Below are positions 43,640 to 53,559 of a DNA stretch of 64,000 nt, in pieces (position 1 is the first letter of the stretch; the number at the start of each line of letters is the position of its first letter). Source of the stretch: Camellia lanceoleosa (lineage: Eukaryota; Streptophyta; Magnoliopsida; Ericales; Theaceae); NCBI GenBank assembly GCA_025200525.1, contig CM045762.1, positions 31,266,196 through 31,330,195 on the forward strand, given 5' to 3'. A model generated the notes under the pieces. That model was not told the origin of the DNA and did no database searches. It saw only the letters and a list, made by a program, of their open reading frames with translations. Position numbers and translations under genes: made by a program.

Positions 43640-45598
43640 TTATCGCACATCAGTGAGACCCTCAACAACCGGCTCCAACCGAACTGTTTGCTCGTTCGGT
43701 CGATCATTGACGGCCGGTGTGTCCGTCGACTCGTCCTCATCATCTTCTTCATCATCAGATGACCCCAGAAATTGCTTCTGCAGATCCTCAGCATATCTTT
43801 CAGTGAGGCCGGAATGAAGTACTCGGGAGCGTTGTAGACCTCGGTTTCAGGTCCACAACCGAGCTTCTCCACTGCACTTCTCCAGCCACACTTGAAGAAT
43901 AAATCTTTAGCTGCTTCACATTGTTGGGTGTAGCCAGCTTCGGCTTCTTTGAAACCTTCTTTGGTTGCGTCTTCAACCTTCTTCTTCAGCTCTGCTATTT
44001 CGGCGTCCTTTTTGGTTTCTAGATGCGCCATCTCCCACAAGTACTTGTCTTTCACCTCGGTCACGGCGCGCAGTTTATCACTGTCAGCCGAGGCAACTAG
44101 TCCGGTCAGACATACAACCTCGGCCTCGCCGCCGACCGCTAAACAAACGGTGTTAGCTTGCGATCTGGTCTCGGCTTCCCTCATCGCTTTCCTTGTTGTT
44201 TTGCGGAGTGCCATTATTTGCCCATGAGCTATTGTGTTTTTCTGAATGGCCTGCAAAAGTATAGAATAGCTCCTTTTTAGCCGAGCTGAGAGTTGGAAAA
44301 AATTAGACTGATCAAAAGAGGACAGTGTTACTTACCAGGATCATGGACTTAGTAGATGACCGGATGGCCTTCAGCTCGGTATTTAGTTGCTTGTTGTGGT
44401 GCTCCATGTCTTTGGGAAGACAAACACCCTTGCCCAGGTTGAAGGCCAGTAAGTGATCCTTCTCAACAACAACCGAGTCGCTGTCTTGGATATCTCGGTT
44501 GTTGAAGACGAATGGTGGAGCCCATTTGTTGGTATCAGCCCGGTCTGCTTGCTCATTTGGGGGCTCGTCTGATGCTGAAATTTGAGGGCTCGGTGGAAGG
44601 ATGGTGTCATCTTCGTCAACCAAACGCTGCTCGGTCTCGGTAGTCCGGGCGCGCTTAGCTCGGCGAGAAGAGGATGGCTATTGAGTTGGGAGTGCCACCA
44701 CGGCTTCAGTTGTTTGGCCGGTTTGTGGCACCTCGGCCCTAGTTGTTGCGGTGAGCAGGGCCTTCAATTTGGTTTTCTTCGCCATTTCTGTTCATTTGTG
44801 AGTGGCACTAGGTTTATCTCGGGCAAGGTGGGGTCCGGTTCTGGTGCTTCCTCGAGAAAAAAGTCGGTCACCCTCGCTTTTCGGCCGGCCGTATATGATG
44901 AGGTCATTTCGAAATCGAGGAGTGTTGCCCAACTCCGTTCTTTGATCTTGAGTGCGGCACGGAGTACTGCAAGGTTGGGATAGTTGTAGTTGGAGAGGAG
45001 ATGAGCCTTATCTGCAAAAGAAGACAAGTGTTAGTCCGGTTCAGTATGAGAGTCAAATTAAAAGAAAAGGAGGAATAGAAACCGAAGTCTGTATACCGGG
45101 CTCCCCTTGTTTCCAATTTATTCTTCGGCCTGGGATTCGGGCTTGGAAGTCCTCAAAATTCCCAAACACCCAAAAGAAGTCATCATCATTGACATCTTTA
45201 TCCGGTGTATGTTTTATGATTTTTTCTCGGCCACGGCGTACCCTTAAGTAGTAGCACCAGCCTTCGTTTTTGGATCCTATTGAGTATTGATGGAATAGCT
45301 CGGCTAGACCGAGTTGAGACCGTTTAATTGGTTCGGTCGCTATTCCCATTATTATGCGGTATGTATTGGTGGAAAATTTGGGTAGGCGATGCAGTGCATG
45401 TCGAGGAATTCCTGAGCAATGGTGGGTGGAATCTAAGTCGGTCTCAATTATTATTTGGAGGGTGAAAGGCGAAGCCTTCCTTGTGAGGTCTACACCTTGT
45501 TCGGCCAGGATGAGGTTTACATCGATTGGTATGTGGTAGTCTTTCCGGAATTCGGCTAGACCTCCAGGGGTTTCTACCAAAAATCTGTATTTCCCCAT
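43640..45598 (-). pseudogene. Tat-B antisense gene (PF04195-like protein), spliced
   Basis: Minus strand. Inferred coding exons: 45598-45097 (MGKYRFLVETPGGLAEFRKD start, donor CCCG|GTATAC), 45011-44336 (after TTTGCAG, donor CCTG|GTAAGT) and 44250-43640 (after TTTTGCAG). Exon 1 protein shows HRLPKFSTNTYRIIMGI, LFHQYSIGSK, DDDFFWVFGNFEDFQARI. The next exon has AHLLSNYNYPNLAVLRAALK and LLDFEM. The last has a charged coiled coil, LFFKCGWRSAVEKLG and an acidic stretch (DDEEDDEDE) reachable after a 1-base shift near 43800. Intron positions match Tat-A. Function is unknown. The acidic tail and coiled coil suggest a nuclear regulatory role (inference). Confidence 0.72.
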
Positions 45599-46718
45599 TT
45601 ATTTTATAAGTTATAAATAATTTATTTAATTTGAAAAGGTGTGTTGAGCTTCGGCTTAGCCTTGACGATGTGCAGGTGACCTAAGTCTGCAAAGTGGAAG
45701 AACAAGGTGTTAAGCCTGGATCATTGACCGTGCTACAAAAAGAGAGGAGAAAAGACAAGTCCTATTTGGCTACAGGTGCTACAAGGACCTATTTCGGTTT
45801 CAACGAAGTGCTTATCTCAGCTCATCAGGATGTCAGGTTATCTCGGCTAGCCTAAGGGTTTGTTACTCGGTTAGCATCAAGGCGATTTTGGGTTCGGTTT
45901 AGGAACTTCGAAACTGCTTAACCCCAAGGCTTAGCTCGGTCAAGGGCTTAGGGACTTTTAGTTCGGTGGGTTTTCATTTCGGCTAGGATGTATCAGTTAA
46001 TGGCCTAGTGAAACTGATGTGACAATTCTAGTTCGGTTTCAGTCTACCTGGATCTATGTGTGGTAAAAACAAATTCCTAGTTCGGTTGGACGAGTTTTTT
46101 TTGATCAAATTGTTGTTCTACTACTTATTGCTTGAAGATTCATGCGGTCCTAGTGTTCTTATGAAGATCTTCCCAGAAAACAGAGTTAAGCACAAAAAGT
46201 GTTTTGTAGAAATACACTACCATAGATTAAACGAAAGCAAGAAAAAGAAAAACAGAAACGGAGTTATGGTGCTTACCTGGTAGACAGAAAGAAGAACAAG
46301 ATGGAAGCAAATGGCGGCAGGATTCAAGCCTCAGAAGAGCAAGGTTGGAAAACAAATAGCAGGAGCACAGACAGACGATAAACAGTGTGGAAATGAGGGT
46401 GAATTCAAAAATGAAAGGATGTTTTGTTTAGACAGAGAGATGAAAGGACTTTTGGCGGGAACTGTTTAATTTTTTCGGAGTATGAGGGCGGCGCGACAGC
46501 TGTGAATAGCCAATACCAGCGTGCCACGTGTCATTGGAAGGACAATCGATTCGGTTTACGCAATTGAAAAAAACATTTGAGCAGACGGATATGGCGATGT
46601 AGACTTAGCTTCGGTTGAAAAATCTAAGACCTTAGCTCGTGAAAAAAGCTAAGGATGTTAGCTCGGTGGAAGACAGTAATCCCTATCATGCTTTGCGAGA
46701 TGGAATTAAGGGGCAATT
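45599..46718 (-). promoter_or_regulatory. 5' leader, first intron and promoter region of the Tat-B antisense gene; PPT
   Basis: Minus strand: donor CCAG|GTAAGC at 46277/46276 and acceptor GCAG|ACTTAGG at 45687/45686 frame a ~590-bp intron rich in TAGTTCGGTT-like words. Upstream (46300-46560) is a leader with GTGCCACGTGTCA (46519-46531, containing a G-box CACGTG). The plus-strand polypurine tract of the element, GGAATTAAGGGGCAAT, ends at 46718. Confidence 0.55.
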
Positions 46719-47520
46719 GAGGGTAATTTATATTTGTGTTGGTAGAAATTTGGGTAAATTGGGCGAACTAAATAATGGGCGTTTTGGACCATACTCTTGA
46801 GGCGAGTAGAAAGGCCATGTAGTTACTCGGTTTGGAAAAGTAACTTTGAAGATAGACCAGGTCACAGACCATGATGGTTAGCTTGGGTCTCGGAAGGACT
46901 AAGTTCTACTTCGGTTGAGTGGAGTAGCACGAAAGTTTCGGTCTTTGATAGTTACTTCGGTTATAGCATGTGAGAAACCGAAGTAAGCTGTGGTTCTAAA
47001 GATAGCTCGGCTTTAACTCCCTTATGGATAGCTCGGTCTTAGTATGGGAAAGCCGAGGTAAGGGAGAGTAAAGTGAGGGCCAAATTAATAGTTACTTCGG
47101 TCCTGAAGTAGTCCGGCCATAAGAAGAACCATCTCACTTGGTTTAAACAGTGAGGGAGGTGTTGGAGGATAAGCATTGTCTTCCAGGAGTATGAATCCAA
47201 GGAGGACTCTATGCAAGGAGGAGTAATCCTAGAAGGACTCTGCATATGGGGGAATAAGAGTCCTACCAGGATTGTGCCACGCAAAACCTATATAAGCTCA
47301 CTAATATCACCTTTGGAGAGGTAATGCAACTTTTGCTCCCTAAATACATAGAGCTTTTGCCTTCTTGTCTTGCTTGCTGACTTAGGCATCGGAGAGGTTT
47401 CCGGCACACACCCGCCGGCCAGCTCACGTTTGTGTTTACAGGTAGTAGAACGACGACGTACAGAGGAACGCAAACTTGATCGACAGGATTATACGAGAAT
47501 GTGTATTTCTTTCCCGTACA
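46719..47520 (+). repeat. 3' LTR of Tat-B
   Basis: Starts TGAGGGTAATTT and ends TTTCCCGTACA. Nearly identical to the 5' LTR except for the first ~170 bp (46719-46890), where differences cluster. Confidence 0.9.
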
Positions 47521-47972
47521 ATATACTATTCATGAAATCTAACAAACAGGTTCTCAATTTTGCTTTTCCTCCTTCAACCCAATAACTGCAATAACATTCC
47601 TCGATCCGAAACTTACTCCAGACTTAGATTCATCAACAACCAGTGAGTATTCTATTTAATCACTCTACTTTTTGATGCTTTCATTTCCAATTTTCTCACT
47701 TCAATTTCAGTTAGTTATTATCATCAATGTTGGAGTGTGTTTTTGAACAAATCATCAAGAGGAAAAAGAACAATCTTTTATGTGATTAAGGTTTAAAAGT
47801 ATGATTAATCCCAATATGTATATTCTAAACCAAGAAAGTATAATCATAATCAGCCCACCCAAATTGGTAAGTGTCCAATATTCTCCAACAATATTGCAGT
47901 GCCACCGTAGTACATAGTAAATCAATTATATTTTCCCAAAAACCATAAATAGAACCGATTCTGTCTTAAGAT
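47521..47972 (-). other. 5' leader region of Copia-D
   Basis: Lies between the Tat-B insertion site and the 5' LTR of Copia-D. The minus-strand bases after the LTR are ATCTTAAGACAGAATCGG; I do not recognise the primer tRNA. 47728-47890 starts TGTTGGAG and ends CTCCAACA and could be a tiny LTR-like relic, but it has no matching flanks. Confidence 0.5.
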
Positions 47973-48481
47973 TGTTCGAAAAATAGTACCAAACTATCTA
48001 AAAAATATAATTTATAAATATGTAAATGCATTTTGGGCAAAACCAAAAAAACTAAAATATATCAACATAATAACGTGATAAAACTTACAGTACATAACAG
48101 GATAAAATCTAATCGAGTCGAGTGTGTGACACTCTTTCCTTAAGACAGATTCGTCCTCCCACCGGTGCTTAGGATTTAATGGACATCTATCTCCCAGGAT
48201 ACAACGATCAATGTCTTACACTAGTAGCACTACTATTACAAGCCTAGCGAACTTCGTTGTGCATGTACTCTCTTAATAGGAAAATTAGACTCATAAAATA
48301 TGAAGAATAATGCAAAGTGAAAAAGAAAATAACAATTCACCACTCAAAATGAAATGAGGGAGAAAGAATATATAGACTTCTATGTGACTTTTCAGAAAGG
48401 TTGTGATCCTTTAAAAGGACACACCCTTTCATCTCAAGAGACATAACCATTGGAGTAAATTTAAATTCAAATTTTCCAACA
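47973..48481 (-). repeat. 5' LTR of Copia-D
   Basis: 509 bp. Plus-strand ends TGTTCGAAAAATAG and TTTTCCAACA. Followed by AGTTG (48482-48486), the copy of 16451-16455. Lacks the MITE found in the other LTR. Confidence 0.88.
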
Positions 48482-48486
48482 AGTTG

Positions 48487-49140
48487 TTTTTACACTCGAG
48501 CGAAGATTGCGACCTTTTAAAAGTTTCACGCACCTTCACTCGCCTGCAAAAGTACTGGGAGTTTTTTTTTTCCGCTCGAGTGTAAATCTGCTCGAGCGGC
48601 CATTCTTGTGCTCTAGCGGAGATCATGGATCTGTTTTCTATAAATATTTGTTTCAGTCCGATTTTAGGGTACGGCTTCCAGATTTTCTTTTTGGATATTA
48701 GGATTTTCTTCTCGAGCTTCTTTGCTTATTTCCTTTAATATCTGTGAGAGTTTAATCATGTATTGAGTGGATTATATTAAAGGGTTTGTTTAGTTTGTTT
48801 TATTCACGCAAAAAAAGAATTGTTCTTCGGTAGGTTCCATAGAACTTAAGCCTGAAGCTTTGGTGGATTTCGAAGTGGCTCATCGTCGTGGATTCGACAT
48901 CGGCGTTGTGGATTTAACGTTAAGCAAGATAATCCCAAGGTGAAAATGTGGTTGGAAGAGGCGCATAGGGGTTGGTTCGATTCGGGTGTAGATTCATTAG
49001 GTAATTGAGAGTGTACTTGTTTAATTCCTTTATATCTTCTTAATAGATTGTTTTGTGACTTTTACCCGTGATTTTTTATCATAATTGGAGGTGCTCCAAT
49101 TATAATTTTTTTACATAAAATCGTTGTATCGATTTATCTT
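48487..49140 (+). repeat. Right part of the older interrupted LTR-like element
   Basis: Continues 16346-16455 after Copia-D is removed. Contains CACTCGAGCG (48493-48502), CCGCTCGAGTG (48573-48583) and TGCTCGAGCGG (48589-48599), a TATA-like box and a GC-richer transcribed-looking stretch (48835-48990) with no open frame of note. Confidence 0.5.
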
Positions 49141-49234
49141 GATTATTTGATTGGAATTATTATTTACTATTTAAAATTAATAGATAATCGGAAACCAATA
49201 AGTAGGAGATTTTTAAATTTTTCATTATGTAATT

Positions 49235-49920
49235 CTCGCACTATTACTTTCATAATTATAAGTGGAGAAATGACTTGCCTCTATACAATTATCTCCATCC
49301 TAGGCCCACAATATAATCCAATCCACTCATTCTGTAAACTTGTCAGTGAAGCTTGTGACATTGTTTGAAAAAATAATTAGACTAAAATAATTTATTAAAA
49401 AATAAAATATATTAAAATAATTAGGGTCTTGTTACATCCCCTAAAAATATTCCCCCTAATTCCCTTAATTTTCATATCAAGTATAAAAAAAAAAAAATAG
49501 TTTCCTAAAAAGAAAATTAGGGAGATTAGAGGTGGGAATTTTAAGGCTCCAAATCATTTTCTAAATAATTAATAAGATAAAATATCATATTTAATTTATA
49601 ATTTTTTTTTTCTCATAACTATCAAATCAACTATATATAATAAAAAAAAAATCAATCATTTTAATCAAGATAAAATAGTTTAAAAAATCAAATAATCTAC
49701 TAAAATAACAAACTTTTAAATACGTGTGACGAATCAACTTTAATATTAAACCTATAGACTATTCAAATTATTATTATAGGCCCCACCCTAGACCCACAAA
49801 ATAGAATATGTTGGTCCCACACTATAACTTTCATAATTGTAACTGGAGAAATGTTCATCTCCATACATGCCACTATCCTCCATTCCGGGCTCATAACCTG
49901 TTCATCTCACAAACCATATA
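49235..49920 (+). repeat. Two more copies of the ~110-bp diverged repeat
   Basis: 49235-49350 (TACTTTCATAATTATAAGTG, CCCACAATATAATCCAATCC) and about 49805-49920 (ACTTTCATAATTGTAACTGG). Homologous to 15945-16175 on the far side of the nested insertion. A partial unit (GTAGATCTTATCACGAGCCC) follows at about 49997. Confidence 0.62.
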
Positions 49921-50407
49921 GCAATGACTGTTTGTACAAAAAAAAAATCAATTCATCTTTAATACTGAGTATACAAGACGAATAATTCGAATTATCTTTG
50001 TAGATCTTATCACGAGCCCACAAAACATTGTAAGAAGGATAATGTAATGAAGAAAAGTCCTATAAATGAGATTCATGAAGGAAAATTCTAGTGGAATGTA
50101 TACTATATATACTCTTAGTATGACTTTTGTGATCTTTAATTATGACCTATTATAGTATTCATTACAACTCATTGTGATATTGATTTATAATATTATTTTG
50201 ATTATGATTTAAAAGTTCTTTAATTATATTTTATATGGTATTTATATATAGATAGTTAGGATCTACAGGATTGAATTATGATATTTGTGATAATTAATTC
50301 AAAAAATATTATAACTTACCTATGGTGCATACTCTTTTAAGGATTTTGAGGGTGTGTACATAGCTTTAACCCTTTTGTGAACTTCATTCTTATCATCCTA
50401 CAAGCAC
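49351..50407. other. AT-rich spacer
   Basis: Apart from the repeat unit noted above, only a weak fold-back: CCCCCTAATTCCCTTAATTT (49451) against AAAATTAGGGAGATTAGAGG (49513). No gene seen. Confidence 0.45.
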
Positions 50408-50578
50408 ATGGCTCATTTGGGCATAATGTTTCTCAGCTCAATCTTTATATGCATGTTCACGATACCTTCTTCAAAAGCCAGAGAACTCCAAAATCTAAAA
50501 CTTTGTAACCCTAACGATGAAAATGTCCCAAATGGGTTATATTTTCGATTCATTTTAAGTTCTAGTTGTCGTCAATAA
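50408..50578 (+). CDS. Possible small secreted peptide (56 residues)
   Basis: An ATG in good plant context (GCACATGGC) opens 56 codons ending TAA at 50576-50578. The N-terminus (MAHLGIMFLSSIFICMF) is a hydrophobic segment ending in TIPSSKA, which looks like a signal peptide with cleavage after the SKA-type site. The mature part begins RELQNLKLCNPNDENVPNG and has two cysteines. The size and layout are typical of plant peptide-hormone or defence-peptide precursors, but I do not recognise the family. An AATGG|GTTATA donor-like site at 50535/50536 could mean a second exon. A chance reading frame in AT-rich DNA cannot be excluded. Confidence 0.4.
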   Translation: MAHLGIMFLSSIFICMFTIPSSKARELQNLKLCNPNDENVPNGLYFRFILSSSCRQ

Positions 50579-52465
50579 ATAAATGGTCTTAAGTTTAAAC
50601 TAAAAAGAATAAATCAATAAAAAGAAAATAACGAGTTGAGCTCTTTGAAAAAAAAATATGAGTGGTAGATCTTATGTGTAACCAATGTACACATGCATTA
50701 ATCGCATGGTTTTGCATTGACAAAAACAAAATAATGAATTTTGCCTCGTATTATATAGAAAAAATTACAATTCAATATATGCTTCTAAAAGAAATTTTAA
50801 ATTAGTGGTAAATTTTATTAACTTTAATAATTAAAGTTATATAATTTGTAAATATTTTTTTGAAGCTGATTTGTAATTTTCCCAAGTATATAACACCTCC
50901 ATTTTGAATTTTTATTAATTTTGGTTATAAAATTTTCCTACAATTGCAATCAAATGTTATATAAGATTGATCGGATACTAAGATTTGGCAAAAGTGGATG
51001 AACATTAAGATCATGTTTGGAATTTAGATTTGTTAATTAGAGAAATAGAAGCTAAAGGTTGTGAGCGGACACTTCTCTAATTTTTTGAACTACAAGTCCT
51101 ATCCCATCTTCGATCCATTGCATTAATTCCTGAAGTATCGACGTAAAAATAAAATAAAAAATAAAAAAACCTTTCTTATCCTCAAACACCCTAACGCTGT
51201 ATTCGATTGGAAGATTTGGAAAGGGATTTGAAAAAGGAAAAAGAAAAAGAAAAAGAAGAAACGTGTGAAACTAGACAAAATGTAATTATATTTTATTCAT
51301 ATTACATACCTTTTTCATTTCTCTTTTTAAATTCATTTCCAAATCCTCCAACCAAACACAGCGTAAAAAAAAAGAGAGGAAAAAAAGAAAAAACGTAACT
51401 ATTAGTTAAATTTCGGCTAAAATTTAACTAGTTTTATGGAAATGTAATTACAGATAGTTGCTAATGAACTTGACAACTTCCATGGGCTTGCACACAACAC
51501 AAAGAAATAGGCTCATAAACTTCGCCCTTTGGACCCGCCCAAATTCTGGCCCAAAAGCTTTTATGAGTCAACACTAAGGCCTAATTTGTGACGTTTCTGT
51601 TTTTTGACTTTTTGTTTTCATTTTCTAAATTGGTTTACTTTTTATTTTCAAAAAAATAAAATTGATTTCAAAAATTTTTTTAAAAATTAAAACAAAAAAG
51701 GTTTTTACTTTTTTTTAAAAACAGCTTTTTGTCTCTCCTTTCTCCCCTACTCATTGTCGGCCACCACTTGTCACCAATTGTTGGTAAAACTTTGCCGAGC
51801 AGACGATCACCGCCTGTAAACTCCAACAACGCTCTGATAACCACCTTTAGCTACCCTCTACTACTAGCCACACTGCTTCTCGTTACTAACCAAATATATT
51901 TTTTTATTTTTTGTTTTCATTTATTTTCAAACATTCGTGAACGCCAAATAATTTTTATATATATATATATATATGTATATAAAGTAAATAAAACAAGCTC
52001 ATTATCAAATGACATCTATCATCTAGTTTTCTTCTGATTTGTACATTAGTAGATTAGCAACTTGTCACTAGTCCCACTTGGTAATAATTTGGGGTAATTG
52101 CACCCTGGTGGGATTTTGGAAAAAAAAAATTGCAATTTTAATTATTAGTATTTATAAAACTTCTCACTAATTTTAAATTTTTTTGTTTCAAAATTACACT
52201 AATATGATATTTCTACTAATAATTATTCACATAACATTAGCAAATTAAATGTAGTAAGGAAAAACTAAGCTGAAAGATATCCCTGTGGTTTTCCTTTTAT
52301 GGCCCTAGGAGGAATTTGCGGCACAAACATCACTTTGGACACCCAATCTTGGACTTGTCTGTGATTGAGACTGGAGGAACCTACCTGCCAAAAATGTCCA
52401 CCCACCCACACACACACCACAAGGACATCTTCTTCTCACATTCACACCCACCCACCCCTCTGGAA
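50579..52465. other. AT-rich spacer
   Basis: Contains the MITE at 51195-51363 and a (TA)n run near 51957-51974. Short frames here have no recognisable domain. Confidence 0.45.
51195..51363. mobile_element. MITE with TAA target duplication
   Basis: Ends CGCTGTATTCGATTGGAAGA and, at the right, the reverse complement CGCTGTGTTTGGTTGGAGGA, continuing with GATTTGGAAA on both sides (~28-bp terminal inverted repeat). TAA flanks both ends (51192-51194 and 51364-51366). Size 169 bp. TAA fits PIF/Harbinger (Tourist-like) elements. Confidence 0.8.
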
Positions 52466-52827
52466 AAAAAATTACTATTTTTAAAATTGATGTCTTTCTA
52501 TTTTAATATATTTTTAATCGGATGATTGTATTTTAAAATTTTGATATTTTAAAGATTTTCACCTCATTGTAAGTTTGGAAGTACTTTTCTCCTGAAGTCC
52601 ATGTACAACTTTGTGTTTTGAAATTTCCATGACATTGTAAGATTGAAAATGCATTGAAAAAGATGGACAAAGATTTGATAACAATATGACATGTGCATGA
52701 CCCACAATACTTTCTTCCTCCTCCAAAGAAATGGATAAGTTCTAAGAAATGGATAAGTTTCCCCAACGCTTTAATGCCACAATTATATATATTATTTCCA
52801 TGTCATTATAAAGTAGTAACTATTTTC
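52466..52827 (+). repeat. Left unit (and start of second unit) of a ~320-bp duplication
   Basis: 52466-52800 resembles 62347-62590: AAAATTGATGTCTTTCTATT versus AAAATTCATGTCCTTCTATT, and AAGAAATGGATAAGTTTCCC versus AAGAAATGGATATGTTCCCT. 52810-52827 (TAGTAACTATTTTC) looks like the start of the second unit, into which Tat-C inserted. Confidence 0.65.
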
Positions 52828-53385
52828 TATGGAGACATATTTTGTGAATGACAATTCATGACTAAAGTGACATCAAAATGTCAGTCGAGATGCCACGTGG
52901 CCTGGTCTTGATACCGAGTTGATCTCAACTAGGTCAAGGTTATCTGTAGAGATACTGGAATTCGAGGTGAACAGATAAGGGACAAGAGTTCTAAAACTGG
53001 AGAGAATCTCAGTCTGGATAAAGATAAAACTCTTAGAGAGTTTATCCCTATCTAGCTGGGAGTCCAAGATGAACATTGAGCCTAAGTCCATTGAGATTAG
53101 GCTTCTACAGGGATCAGGTCAGTGTTGGCTATAAAAGCAAGGCATCCCGTCAGTCTCAAGTATGTGTGATATACTGTAAGCAGTAAGCTCTTTCTTGTGA
53201 GTTAAGCACAATTGGCTATCTTTGAAACATAATTACTGACTTGATCGTCAGAGTGCCTTCGGGTAGACGAACCACCGCCGAATTTTTATCTTTCTGTGAC
53301 AGGTTGTTCGAATTTAATCTATTCTGCCGATACTCTCCTGCTGAGTTTTCCTATTTGGTTGTGTGGTCAAAAATCAACATCTATA
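52828..53385 (+). repeat. 5' LTR of Tat-C
   Basis: Starts TATGGAGACATATTTTGTG (TGTGGGGACATATTTTGTG in the right copy) and ends near ATCAACATCTATA. The two LTRs differ at many positions, so this insertion is older than Tat-A and Tat-B. Confidence 0.8.
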
Positions 53386-53559
53386 ATTTGGCACCGTCTA
53401 TGAGAAATTAAGGAGAATAGATAGCCAACGACGGATAGAAAGAAAAGGTTAGGGACGACATCCCTAGTAGGAGTGGCAAACATGCCAATCCTAATGTGGA
53501 GGAGGAGAACTGTAATGAAGGACCTCGGGATCAAAATCCCGGGAAAATGACATTGCCAA

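Larger units (their letters stand above)
35556..47520 (+). mobile_element. Tat-B: complete Tat-lineage Ty3/gypsy element
   Basis: LTRs 35556-36364 and 46719-47520; target duplication ATATA at 35551-35555 and 47521-47525. Order: 5' LTR, PBS, gag, nucleocapsid/protease, RT, RNase H, archaeal-type RNase H, integrase, 63-bp tandem repeats, antisense gene, PPT, 3' LTR. Same family as Tat-A (shared LTR ends, gag, RT and repeats) but in the opposite orientation. It is the best-preserved pol in the window, though gag, the protease/RT junction and the integrase N-terminus carry stops. Confidence 0.92.
16456..48481 (-). mobile_element. Copia-D: composite non-autonomous copia element hosting two Tat elements
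   Basis: LTRs at 16456-17246 and 47973-48481 are the same sequence in the same orientation. They are flanked by the identical 5-mer AGTTG (16451-16455 and 48482-48486), so they are the ends of one insertion. On the minus strand the LTR reads TGTTGGAAAA...TTTTCGAACA. A polypurine tract (ATGTGGGGGAT, minus) borders the left LTR, making it the 3' LTR. After removal of Tat-A and Tat-B about 7.8 kb remain. No integrase or RT remains. The interior holds a copia post-pol region, an antisense gag fragment, a long inverted repeat, AT-rich spacer and two host gene fragments. Confidence 0.85.
16346..49140 (+). mobile_element. Older LTR-like element split by Copia-D
   Basis: Left part 16346-16455 (starts TGTTAGGGATCGAGC) and right part 48487-49140 are contiguous once Copia-D is removed, giving ~764 bp. 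The 5-mer GATTA lies just before (16341-16345) and just after (49141-49145). The right part has a TATA-like TCTATAAATATT (48639-48650) and three CTCGAGYG words. The right end is not the expected CA, so calling it a solo LTR is tentative. Confidence 0.45.

Noticed and set aside
43560..43860. Shared frameshift in the antisense genes of Tat-A and Tat-B as a programmed frameshift
   Set aside because: Alignment suggests Tat-A lost two bases and Tat-B one base at different points (near 23560 and 43798), so they are independent decay events.
47728..47890. TGTTGGAG...CTCCAACA segment as a tiny TRIM-type LTR
   Set aside because: Flanking 5-mers (ATCAA and ATATT) do not match and no second copy is present in the window.
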